Assembly: GCA_005281725.1 (NCBI GenBank) | Contig: SSBO01000009.1 | Span: forward strand, 1,236,127-1,300,126 | Direction: 5' to 3' | Source: Wuchereria bancrofti | Taxonomy: Eukaryota > Nematoda > Chromadorea > Rhabditida > Onchocercidae | DNA length: 64,000 nucleotides | Shown here: in pieces, positions 37,706 to 50,000 of the stretch | Layout of the letters: each line of letters opens with the position of its first letter | How positions within the stretch are numbered: the stretch's first letter is position 1 | Notes under the pieces: generated by a model | The model's input: only the letters and a program-made list of their open reading frames with translations | Told to the model about the DNA's origin: nothing | The model's database searches: none | Program-made: the position numbers and the translations under genes

Positions 37706-39735
37706 ATGGGTTCATCATTAATTGGTTTATTACGATTTATTTCACTATTGCTATTTCTTTCCAATAGTTTCTGTCTGGAATGGGATGTATCAAATTTTCC
37801 AAATCCAACAGCGGGTGATTTTAAACGATGTCATATGCGAACAACATCAAATATATGTGATCCAGATGAAATATTAACTGAATCGCAACGTTATCGATTA
37901 AATCATGAATTAAATCAGTTGGAAGCGCGTACCCGACAGGTTTATTTATTTATAATCATTAATTTGATTCGATAAATGGAAATAAATTCTAATAGTTTAA
38001 ATTTTTATTTCAATTTATATTTAGACATTCTATCATCTAATGTTCAATTTATAGGATCATGCTCCTGATTTTTGTCAGAAAAAGGGAATTACAGCAGCAA
38101 TGGCTATTGTTAAACATATTAAAGGAAATTCTGATGAGGTTAGTTAAGTTAATCCTCGATTTTGTATTATGATTGTTGTCAACAATGGTATTAGTATTAG
38201 TAATAGTAATAGAAAAGTTTATTTTTTGAATATGTAAAGATGATCAGAGTTCTGTTCCTTGTTGCTTCACTTTTTTTTTTCCTTTTTATTTTATATCTAT
38301 AGTTTGATGAAGAATAGATCTGATATTTTCTTACTTTGAACTATAAAAAAACCTTATTTAAGGCATTTGATTCTTTTTTTTTATTCATAACGTTAAGTTG
38401 AAAAAATAGGATGCATGAAATGAACGAATGTTGAAGGCTATCAAAGAAATGGCAAATCAAATTCTTCGAAAATGGACATTAGATAGTCAGTGTCATAAAT
38501 CGGTGGTTTTTATGGTTGCAATCGAAGATCGTCGATTTTGGGTAGCGCGTGATCCACGAGTTCCCGTGTATGCACAAGAATTTACTCAAATATTGAGTTC
38601 TCAGGTAATTTATAAATTTTGCATTTTTCTTTCATAATATCTCTCCCATCTGTGTTTGGTTTAAAAACGAATCGAGTATATTTATTTAACTCATTGTGTT
38701 TCAAAAGTTAGCTTTATCATCAGATGGTAATTCATGCATAATGTTTCAGTCGTGAGGGACTTTTCAATACATGAGATGATTAATAAAAGTTTTCTAATTA
38801 CATTTTGAATTTTCATAAAAGATTTAAAATCATCGTTACCAAAGTTTACATACGGCAGAATTAAAAATCAAATTGTAATCAATTTTATCGTTATTATTAG
38901 GATATAATGTGAGGAATTGGTGCTAAGGATGACAGATAAAGCATTTGGCAATGTACCAAGTATTATAAAATAGATAGAGAGAGAGAGAGAGTTCCTAAGA
39001 AATTATTGAATTAGTCGATCGGTTTGATTGATCAATTAGATCATTTGATCAATCATTTAATTGTAGCTTTTGATAAGGAGTAATATGATGCTATAGAAGG
39101 AACTTTTCCAACAAGGAGACTATCCGCAAGCATTGGGCAATATCATACAACAAACATGGGAAAAAGCTATGTCAAAACAAGGAAAAGCCGAACCATCAAG
39201 TGATGACAGAGGTCCAGTTGTTCCTCCATCACGGCATGGTATAATTCCTCGACCAGATGATGGCAAAAAGCGCGGAGGTCTTCTGCCTCATATACCATTT
39301 TGGTTTTGGATTGTACTTATTTTCATTATTTTGCCTATCCTTTGTTGTTGTTGTTGTTTGTGCTACTGCTGTTGTTGTCGAAAGGGTAGTGGTGCCGGCA
39401 ATAGTCCACGAAGACAAGGACCTTCCGATATTGAAAGTGGTGGTAGGAGACCGATGGGTGAACATATCGGTAGATCCCCAGGTGGAAGAGGTAGTGGTTT
39501 CAACAACTTCCTGGGAGGTCTTGGAGGTGTCGGTTTGGGTCATTTAGCCGGTCAACTTTTAAGTGGTGGTAGAAAACGTCGTGATTTTCCAGCCTCTCCA
39601 GGTTATCAGGGTGGTGGTGCTTATCCTGCAGCACCATTCCAATTTGGTGGTGGTACTCGTAGTACCGGTACAAGTGGTAAAGGACTTTATCCATCAGTTG
39701 CTGTGCATGATCACGGTGGTGGAGGTGGTTGGTAA
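37706..39735 (+). CDS. MOLO-1-like single-pass membrane protein (levamisole receptor modulator family)
   Basis: Four exons: 37706-37939, 38055-38138, 38437-38604, 39097-39735, all phase 0, giving about 374 aa. Residues 1-23 form a signal peptide (FISLLLFLSNSFCL). The extracellular TPM/TLP18.3-like part carries MRTTSNICDPDEILTES, an HELNQLE segment, FCQKKGITAAMAIVKHI, and SVVFMVAIEDRRFWVARDPR before VPVYAQEF and QTWEKAM. One membrane segment follows (PFWFWIVLIFIILPIL), flanked by a striking Cys cluster (CCCCCLCYCCCC), then a Gly-rich cytosolic tail with RKRR and GGGGGW at the end. In C. elegans MOLO-1 is an auxiliary subunit that raises the function of levamisole-sensitive acetylcholine receptors in muscle; whether this copy is the orthologue or one of several paralogues cannot be told from sequence alone. 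The acceptor for exon 3 (TTGAAG|GCT) is weak but is the only one that avoids an in-frame stop. ATG 37706 sits 2 nt after TATTTTTTTAG, a likely trans-splice acceptor. Confidence 0.8.
38971..38990 (+). repeat. GA microsatellite
   Basis: (GA)9-type tract in the last intron of the MOLO-1-like gene. Confidence 0.9.
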
Positions 39736-41932
39736 ATCATTCAGCAAATACCAGTAGTATTTCATTACCTGTCAATTCCTGTATGGGCAAATTAGATTAA
39801 ATTCCTCTTTCCGGAATGTAACGATTCCTGTGATTTATTCCTGAATATCATATACGTAAATCTGTGGTGCTTTTCTTTAGTTGCGGATAAATTAGGATTG
39901 CAACGAATTATCACAAAAGATTAGGTAATTCAATAGAAAAATTATCGGAATGGTTCATTTCCCCTTTTCTTTGGTAGCTCAATTAAGAAAATTAATGGAA
40001 ATGACAGATTAGATTGATATTGTTCGGTTTGTGGATGTGAAATGCTTCGTATCGGATAATTGTCGGTGAATTATAATCGGTTATTGATGAATAATTTTAA
40101 TTCAAAAGGTTATTAATTAGATTAACAAGAAATATTAGCTTTATTTAAAAAAAATCAAAACTAATCATTAAGCAAGTATCTATTCTTAATAATACATAGA
40201 TTCTTAAATTCAATTAAATTATCTGACAACCCTTTTTTAATACAATTAAAAGTTAAGACACTACTTTTAAAATGTTTCCATTTTTTTTGTACAAAAATAT
40301 GTGTTATACATCTTCACTTTTATATTCATTCATTTGTATTTTTATGTTGTCTTGAGATAGTTTATTACTTTTATTCAGATTTTAATTCTCAAACATTAAT
40401 GTATGCCTTTATGGTATGCATTCAAGTTAAAATTAAAGAAAATTAAAATTGAAAAATTACTACTCGCTTCATTTGCATATTTCTTTGTGATCGTCTCATA
40501 TGTGTATATATACAGTAGTAGAGTTGAAAGGATAATTGATCATGCTGCGACATACGAAAATATATTTGACATTATGAAAAGAAAAAAAAATTCTTAATTA
40601 TCCATGTTAATTATATATTTACTTGTCATAAACGAAATAAGACTTTTGTTTTATTAAAATATTTCATAAAAAAAATGAATCAAACATTGTTGGTTAGCAT
40701 ATCATTAGAAATGAATTGATAACAGTGATGTTTGTACATGACACTTCTTTTATCTTATTCTCAACGTATTTTTCAAAAGAATGTTGTGGAATGAAGAGAA
40801 ATTGCTAATGATATATTTACCAGGTAATTTAAAAACACTGATAACAGTATGATTGATCATTTTGATATATCTGCGATACACTTCTTATAATAAAATGCTT
40901 GATAGCTTTTTGTACATCGTATTGCTATGTGAATAAACAGTTAATAATGTCTCTCGAATAAATAGCAATTCTATGAGTAATTTAATTAATTGTCGAGATT
41001 TTTGTATTATGATTTACGGAAGCTATTAAATTTTGTTAAAAAAATTCAACAAATTTCATAATAAATGAAAAGAGGGAAAAGATTGAATCATATTCTACCT
41101 GATTCCTTTGAATTCAATTCTTGCATAGAAATATTTCATTGTTATGAAGTGTAATTGATATGAAATATTTGTTCCTTAAGTATCATTTCATGTGATAAAT
41201 ATTTTGAGCAAAATCGCATAATTTAATTAGATCCAGTCTTTTCATCCATTTCAAATTTCAATATTTATAAAATCGAATTCATAAGAATTTCCCTATTAAT
41301 TATAAAAGTAAAAAAAAAAAGGAATCTCTTAGTGCAAAAATGAATTGTAACGAATTGATGAATGAAATGAAAGTTTGTCTTCCTTTTTTTCTTTTCATAT
41401 GTTTTTTTTTTAGCAGTTATTCCATCAATCAACCAAATCATTCATTATCGCCGCCTTTATGAAAAAAAAGGAATAAAAAAGTTAACAAAACTCCTTCTTT
41501 CATCATCAAAAAGTTTTTTGCTATAGCATTTCAAGTTTTTTTCTCTTTTTTTTTCAAATAATAAAAGCATAAAAAACATTTGCCAACATATATACATACC
41601 TCACATCAATGTTTCTTCCTACCTTTCATCACATAGTTCACATGTTCCGTGTACGAATTTCAAATGAAATCTGGCAAGCAAATAATACAACAAAAAAATA
41701 CAGAGTACCGCGAATTTCAATATCGCGAAACTTCAAATAAAATAATAAAATAAATTTATATAAAATTTAATCATTCAAATTGTAACAATGTTATCAAACA
41801 TTTAGCTATGAATCATTTAAGGAATTTTAAATTCCTCAGTTGTATTGCGCTTCCTTTTGTTCTAACAAAAATGCACATCTTAATCTTCCGGTTTAATCTT
41901 ATAATCTCTACACAGCATGCATCTGTCATGCA

Positions 41933-42035
41933 TGTCTCGTGCAAGCTGATGTAATGTCTCTTGCAAGCTGGTGTAATGCCTCTTGCAAACCAATGTAATG
42001 TCTATTGTAATTCATTGCAATTCTGTTGTAAACCA
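41933..42035 (+). repeat. 22-bp tandem array, about 4.7 copies
   Basis: Units of the TGTCTCTTGCAAGCTGGTGT type start at 41933, 41955, 41977 and 41999, with a partial fifth. Each contains a T(C/A)TTG(C/T)AA core. Confidence 0.8.
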
Positions 42036-42070
42036 ACTCTTAATATATATGAATCTAATACTAAATGAGG

Positions 42071-42212
42071 ATCTTCTTCTTGAGGAAGAATCTCTATTAT
42101 GATTTTCTTCTTCTTCTTAAGAAAGAATCTCTATCATGATTATCTTCTTTTCAAGGAAGAATCTCTATCATAATTATCTTCTTCTAATGGACGAATCTCG
42201 ATCATCTTCATC
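42071..42212 (+). repeat. ~35-bp tandem array, four copies
   Basis: Four units beginning (A/T)TCTTCTTCT and containing AAGAATCTCTAT(C/T)AT, degenerating in the last copy. The array is pyrimidine-rich on the + strand. Confidence 0.8.
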
Positions 42213-44031
42213 TTCTTTTTCTTGGAGGACTGTTAACTTCTGGGACAAATAGAGGTTGTTTCACTGTTAATCCTTTCTTCAATAAAAAGTCAACTACAAC
42301 TACGTGAGATTTTATTTCCTCTTATTTTGTTACTCTGTATCTCAGTATTTTTCATCTTAAATTCTTATTGTATTAATAAACATTCTATAATTTTACTGCG
42401 AATTCACCACAACGAAACGTATCTGACACTAACGATTTTGCTTCCACAGTCAAAATATCACCATTATTACTACATCTATCAAACTGCTTATTCTACACTC
42501 ATTTAAGCCTTTCAATTTCCTGTTTGTTTTTGATCATTGACCTTTCAAAAAAAGAAAAAATCCACGACAGAGAGTGCGTGCATTAAGTTATTAAATAAAT
42601 AGTACACATTTTCACTTTCGAAAACTTCTTGTACTACTATTACGATTTGTTATCAGAAATTCATTAGAATGTCAAACAATCTTGACAAAAGAAACAAAAA
42701 AGAAAAATAGTATGCAAAAATCGATAGTTTAATAGGTTCCATCATCCTTTTGATGCTCTATATATCTTCGGGAACTTCTGGGAAAATATCAGATTTTTTA
42801 AAATATATTCTTTCAACAGTTGAAGAATACCATTTTGATACTTATATTTTTTAGGAATCTTTTTATGAATGAATATGACGTAATTCCATTATTCTGATTT
42901 TCAGAATAAAAAAAAAAAAAAAACTAGAAACTAGGCAAAAAGAATGTGAAGAAATAGTACAATGTAAATGTATAAACTAATTCTTAACTATCTATAAATA
43001 GTAAGCAAAACGACATCGAATAAAAAAAAAAGACGAGTTTAAAAAACTAAGAGATCATGATAATATGAGAAGAGATCTTATTGTACTGGAGGACATAGTG
43101 CTAATAAGAGACTCTAAAGAAAAAAATATATATAAATATTTATCAACAACATCAGATTTACCAACATTTTTTGGTAATATAAAAATAAATCAGAATTCTT
43201 TCATTCATTACCCGCAAAAGCCATACCATCTCAAACCGAAAAAGAAAACGATGAGGAAATGTGGTAATCTTCGAAAAAAAAAAAATGAGAAAAACGATTA
43301 CTTTACTTTGATCAAGTAAGCTTTCTACATTTATAGATTTTGTGTCAACTTGTAAACTTAGCAACCCCTGAAACCCAACTGAAATATATGTTTAAGATAT
43401 TGAAGGCCTAATTTGCATCATTTACCGTCTTTCGTAAATATACATATATAACAGTAATGACTGTGTCAAAATATGAAGGAAGAAAATGAACATAAAAATT
43501 GAGTATCTTAAGATTAAAAGTTTCGTAGGAAGGAATGAATAACTGATCAGATTTTCTTTTCCGTACTTGCTGAACAAACATATTCGATGAAAAAAAAAAT
43601 ATGGTTCCATTCACCTAATTAAATTAAGCGACATTCTACGTAACACAGCAAGTAATAACAAATACAATTTGTTAATATAATGTTCTTTCCTAATAAAAAA
43701 ATCAGTATTCCTTAGGCCTATATAATTTTTTCCTTGTCTACCAAAAAAGTTTCTTGTTATTCCTCAGCAAAACCTAGTTTTAACAAAACCATTCACTATT
43801 GCAAATTCTCAAGCATCAGTCGGAACTATTACTTATTTTTGACAAAAATAAAAATAAAATCAGAACTTCCTACTCTTCTCAAACCTATTTGATGTTTTTA
43901 ACAGATCACTTGAAACATAATACAAACGTGTCGCACAATAACCTTGAAAGATACAATGAAATTGCAGTCAAAATTTAATATAAAAATGAAAAAGATGAAA
44001 GCGCATCAAAACACACACACACATTCTAGAC

Positions 44032-47000
44032 TTAAATCAGTTCAGTAGCTGGTGTCACCGATGATGTAACGATGGCGGAAGCGGTGATGGATGATGTCAT
44101 CCCAGCAGCTCCCGAGGTAGCAGCACTGGCAGATGTTGTTAGCTGTGCTTCACGACGAACCATACTAGACGAGAAACCCGGCAAATTTGGAAAACGGATA
44201 CCTATTTCACGTGCTACTTTTACCGGTACCTGAAATGCATCTTTTATTGTTTTCATTCGTTCTTTATTTCTGTAATCAGTTAATAAACAGTCAATTCATC
44301 ATTGGTTTGCATTACATTAAAGCTGACAAAAGAAATGTAATAATTCTACTTGGCTACCACCATTCTCCTACCTAAGGTTATCAAATTCTGAACTGTAACC
44401 CGTACTCATCAACTTTCTCTCTCTCTCTCTCTCTCAAAAAAGCACCCATATGCACAAACTTCTTTTCTATCCTCCCTTTGAACTTCTGAATTTGAGAAAT
44501 TCGGATCAAACACAGCTAAAGAAAAGAATGCCATGAAATTGAAAAAATTTAAAATAGATATGCTAAAAATAAAACTCAGAAGAAAGCACAAAACACGAAA
44601 ACGAAAAGATAGTTTCACTCATCACAGATTATTTCCAGCCTATCAAATATTCCAACTGATTCATCAAACATTTCGAATGATCCATCACGTATGTCGATTG
44701 ATCCGCCAAGTATTTCGAAAGATCAAATCATGCTCGATCTTGTATGACATAACGCATACACGCACACAGAGATTAAAGTTCACGGAGAAGATCAAAGGGA
44801 GCTAGAACGGAACGGTGTAACGCACACAACTGGGACGGAACAAGTTTTAGCACAGGTGCACTATATCAGTTACCTAATAATAAGAAAGTAAAAGAATAAA
44901 GGAATGGGAGTGTTATTTCAATTTTATAATAACTATAGAATTCGCCTTAGAAATGAAAAAAATATAAAGTGTAGGTTAATTTTGAAAAAAAAAATGGAAT
45001 AAGGAATAAAAAGAAGCAAGCAAAGGTTAATTAATACGTACATGCTTTGGTAAAATCATCAACCTCTCAGTCACCAAAGGTGACAGGGAAAGTGGAATTA
45101 AGGAAATTGAGGATTCAATCGGATAACGGTTCGATGAGGTGCTGCTCCAGCTGAAGAAGTATTAATGGTAGTGGTTACATGATGACGGTGATAGTGAAGT
45201 TGGTGCTAATATTTGTCGGAGTAATGGAAGTAGTAGTTGTTGAGGTAGTGATAATATTAATCATAATAGTACGACAGTTCCGGTGGCAGCACCACTGGCA
45301 ATACGTGTGCCGCGTGAAATCTTCCGTGATGCCTTACGCGCGATCAACGTTGAGAACGGTGCAGTTCTCTAAAAAACAAAGTGGAAAAAGAAACAAACAG
45401 AAATGAGACAAAATAATATAACACAAAAATCAAAAAACCAAGATGGAAGAAAAAAAAAATTAGTTAATAAGGATAACCAAGGGATAATTATTAAAATGAT
45501 GAATTTAAAATCTATTTAGGAAACAAAACAAAGTATCGTCAATGTATTTTTTTGGTTGGGAAAGATATCAGATATCAACTGATAAGTTATCGCTCTTCCT
45601 GACCATTCGCCTTCCTCCTTCATCACAATTCACGATCGACGATCATTTCAATATTATAAAATAAAATTAAATTTATAGGTCTTATCTTAAAATGATAATA
45701 AAATTGTCAATTAAATTGAAACTTATCATGCTATATCTAAAGATAAAGATGCGTATGTGTTAATGTATTGTAAACGGAGAATATATATATAAGAAAAAAA
45801 TTAAAACAAGCATACATCACTTACAAAATTTGTGAGTTAATTCATATTAGCTTATAAATTACTGAAAGTAAAGGTATCAGACGAATATTTAACAACGAAT
45901 AAGTTTAATTTTGCAGATTAATCATTAACAGTAGTACGAAAATAATTTATATTAAGCTGAAAAACAAATATTGAGGAAAACTAAAAGTTACGTGACTGAG
46001 ATATAACAAAGTTAAGTGATAACACTTACATAAGAATTCTAGCATAACATTCTAAACATGCTTTTTATTAGAGAAAAAGGAAATACTGTGCAAGACTAAG
46101 CATTCATCTACACACAGAAAACAAAATGATATAAAATAAAAGACAAAAAAATTAAACAACATTCTCTTTCTTTTCAATAGCAAACTTTTGGTTTTAAATC
46201 AGTTTAGTTCGCAAAAGAAAAATTAAATCTATTTTTGAACAGAAATTGTAAAGAAATATCAAATAATAATAACCGAATTTGTTATATGAATATTCTAACA
46301 CAGAAAAAAAAAAGAAAAAAAAAAGTTGCCTGTCCAAAAATATAACGCAAAAATACAAGTCAACCATAGAAAAAAAACTATTGGGAAATTTTCGTATAAC
46401 AAAAAAAAAAAATATTAGCAAACAGAGTGGGATCTGATCATGGAGAAAATTAAAAAAGCTTTGGAAAATGGGCACTTGGACGGAAAAACATGGGAGATTG
46501 AGAAATAAAAAATTCATTTACTGAATTTCATTATTTTCAATTAACAGTCGAATAAGCAAACTAACCATCTGAAGCATTTATTTTTTTATTAGCAAACAGA
46601 GTGGGATCTGATCATGGAGAAATATACCCGAATCCCTTCCCCATCCATATTAAATGTCATTTTTAGAAGATATGGCAAGATTATTCCTGTTAAAATTACC
46701 GCTACAGTTTGCGCTCTAGAACTAACCTTTTTCTTCGACTGATTGAGCAATTCTCTATAATTTTCGGAACGCAGAAATCGTTGATAACTGTCATTTTTCA
46801 TTAAACAAAAAATGTGATCCTAAAATTTCTACGACTTTTATGTGAACAAAACTGCATTTTGATCTTTTATCTTTTGAACCTCATTCATTTATAATAACTA
46901 CGAAATTTGCTACAATAAACAGTTCTAACGATCATTGGAACATAAGTTGTATCAATATCTGATAGCAACTATTCAGACCCATAACAGCATGATTAAATAA

Positions 47001-50000
47001 AAATAAAAGACTGAATTCATACCGCAGCCTCATCAAATGACCAACGGTTTGGATCTTTCAAATTTTCTTCTGTCTGATCCATCACTTTACAATCAATATT
47101 AACCGGTGATGTTGCATTTTTATCAATAAATTCATTGTATATTTCAGTCACTAGCACAGGTACCATACGACATGCACATTTCCGTAATTTTTGGACCTAA
47201 GTGAGAAAAAAAAAAAATGTCCTTTCGTATGGCGACTAGTTTACTAATAAAATGAGATAATTAAAACAATAATTTAATAAATTCGAAAAAATTAGTTTAT
47301 TGAGAACTGCCAAGTTCATTATCCTAGCATTCCTTTATGCAAAAATGAATCAATTTCTCCGGTGTCCAGAAATATGTCTAGTGTATCCATTAGTTATCAT
47401 GAAAACACACCATATTCGTCATTAATGATAATTGATATAAGGATAGTAAGAAGTTGATATAAGAATAGATGATATAAGAAGCTAATATAAGGAAATTGAT
47501 GTAAGGTAAATAATAAATGAAGTCATATATTTCGTCAATAATAGAAAAAAATAATTCTGAAAACAGTGTGATTCACCTGCCACCAAAAGCGTAAGTTCTC
47601 TCCAGAATACTCTTTGTCGGAGAATTTCTGCAACGTTTCCCTGCCTATTTCATCGCATAATAATTCTTCAAAACTTTCTTCCCACAATTTCAAACGACGC
47701 ATTGATATATCACCAGTGCTAGAAAAGGAAAAATATCTACTATCGTAGTACTAAACATTTCTCTTAATCAGTCGACAATAATGTAAAATGATATATTATT
47801 AATCTAAAAGCTAGCTATATATTTTTCTCATATTACACTTTTTTCTTATTTTGAAGCGATAAGTAATATAATCAAAAGAACACTTAACTAATAAATTTTT
47901 TAGTTATTAATTCAATTACTTAATCCAACGTATAGCTAGTTTAATGACTCATCCTCAAATTCACCACAAAAAGTTATGTCAACAGTGGCAGTGTTTTTTT
48001 TTCAATTTCCTAAACATTTTCGTACATTTTATCATGCTGCCAATAATCAACGGTGTCAGAAATCCATGGATTTGAATGACTCTGGAAAGAATCAACAGCT
48101 GTGCCAGGTTGAGTTAAAAATGGATCGAAAACACGACGATGATCGAAATATTGTAAATAACTGAAGAAATTACATATATATCTTTATTCATAACTAATTT
48201 ATTTATGTTTAGTATAATTTTTCTTTCTATATTTTAATATGCTGATTTTCGTCACATTTTAATATGTTAAAGTTAAATATTAATTAAAGGAGATAGACGA
48301 CTAAGGACGGTAAAGGATGAAATTAAGATAAATTACTGGTAAAAAAGGTAAGAGTGATAAACACTAACCACTTAGTCTTATTGTCTGATGCTATCTTTTA
48401 AATCAAATTTCAAAAAATAATAAATAAACTTAGCCAGCTAGACAAGTCAAAAAAAATTAACCACAATGGGTATTATCAAATTGAATGTATCTGCAGAAAT
48501 TCTTCAGAATATACGAAAAAGTCGTCAAACCAGAGCTAAAATTTCATTAAATGTTCAATTAATGATGATGAAACAAAACAAAAACTTACTTCTCGACAAC
48601 CTTGGACGTTTTGAGAACGTTCTTCGTTAACCGTGCTTCCAAAGCACTAATCTGAAAGCAAGCCAAAATATCTAAAAATGTACAAAAATAGTTTCCTAAA
48701 GCACACTGTGGTATACAAAAAAACCTTTTTCAACACTCCAATAAATCTAACACTATAAACGCTGCAATGCAAACAAAGCACTGACATCTTGCAAATAATA
48801 AGAAACTAAAATAAACTAAGCCATAGTTTCTAATTAAAAGGAAAAGTGACAGAAAGTTGGTTATCACTTATTTATAAAAATCATATGAAATTTAACCGTA
48901 TTCTCGACTCACGAGAATCTTTTCTGTCTAGCACTAACTATCTAGACATTCATAACAGTAATTCTACAATAAGCTAATTTTGAAGTATTCTACATTCTAC
49001 TGTGATTGTAGTGAAATTCACATTTATCATAGATCTCATATCAAGCAGGAATTACACACCTCTTGTTTTAATGTATCTTGCAATCGAGTACACCGTCTAA
49101 TACCAGGTGTTTGGCTGTAGTGTCGCACTGATGATGATGGTGATACATAAGGTGACGTTTGTTGACTTGTTCCGGAGGAAGATGCACTATTAGTTGCACC
49201 ATTTAAAATAGAAACTGAGCAAGAAGGCGTTTGTGCAGCTGCATGTGCAGCTGCAGCTGAAGTCGAATATGGTAAAGTGATATTCGAACATGATGCAACA
49301 GCAGCATGAGTAGATGAACTGTATTTCGGTCGCCCTATAATTAATTATTCACATAAACTTTTTCTAATATTTAAAAGTTATTTTTAATTATCGTAAAAAT
49401 TAATAAAAGATTTGCTAATCAATAATTAAATTAATTCTTCCATCTTGCATAACTGTATAGAACTATTTGTATAGTGACAGAATGATAGAAAAGTTTTTCT
49501 CATGTTCAATATGCTCACTTATTCTTACTGTAATATCATGAGTATAGAACATGCATTCATCATCACCATTATACCTGATCTTGATAATTTCCGGAAATCA
49601 ACTTCTGTTGTGTTTACACAACCCGGGACAGGCCTATGAACATCCCAAAAAGCACGTTCTTGACTATCCAAAATTTGTCGCTCTTGGCGGTCACGTTTTT
49701 TGTCAACCCTACAGTAAATACATATAAAATTGAAATCAAGACTAACTCCATATTTGATGAATCAAAGTTATAAAAAATGAGAAAAGATATGTCAATATTC
49801 GAAAGTAGTATGGAAAAGCTTTCGTAAAAAATGAAAAAGTTTTGATTCGGAAATGTAGTAAAGATAATGAATGCCTCTTCCAATACTATTCATTTGAACA
49901 TTACAAAGGTCAAACAAATGATCAAAATGACATATCGAGAACTAAAGATATTTAATTTAAAATAATGATTATGGAAGAATGATAATGTTGTTATACAGAA

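Larger units (their letters stand above)
39736..44031. other. Intergenic region between convergent MOLO-1-like and egl-10-like genes
   Basis: The two flanking genes converge, so both 3' flanks lie here. No exon supported. Contains two tandem arrays (41933-42035 and 42071-42212). Open frames at 40403-40597 and 43065-43319 have no recognisable domain and AT-driven composition. Confidence 0.5.

Noticed and set aside
39229..39757. Overlapping open frames in other frames and strand over the MOLO-1-like last exon
   Set aside because: They arise from the Gly/Cys-rich codon bias; the chosen frame continues the signal-peptide protein in phase and holds the membrane segment.
40403..40597. 64-codon open frame with a hydrophobic stretch
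   Set aside because: Short, AT-driven, no family resemblance, isolated between convergent genes.
43065..43319. 84-codon plus-strand open frame, Lys-rich
   Set aside because: Composition follows local A-rich DNA; no domain, no splice or neighbour support.
47976..48164. 62-codon plus-strand open frame
   Set aside because: Antisense shadow of the egl-10-like GGL exon.
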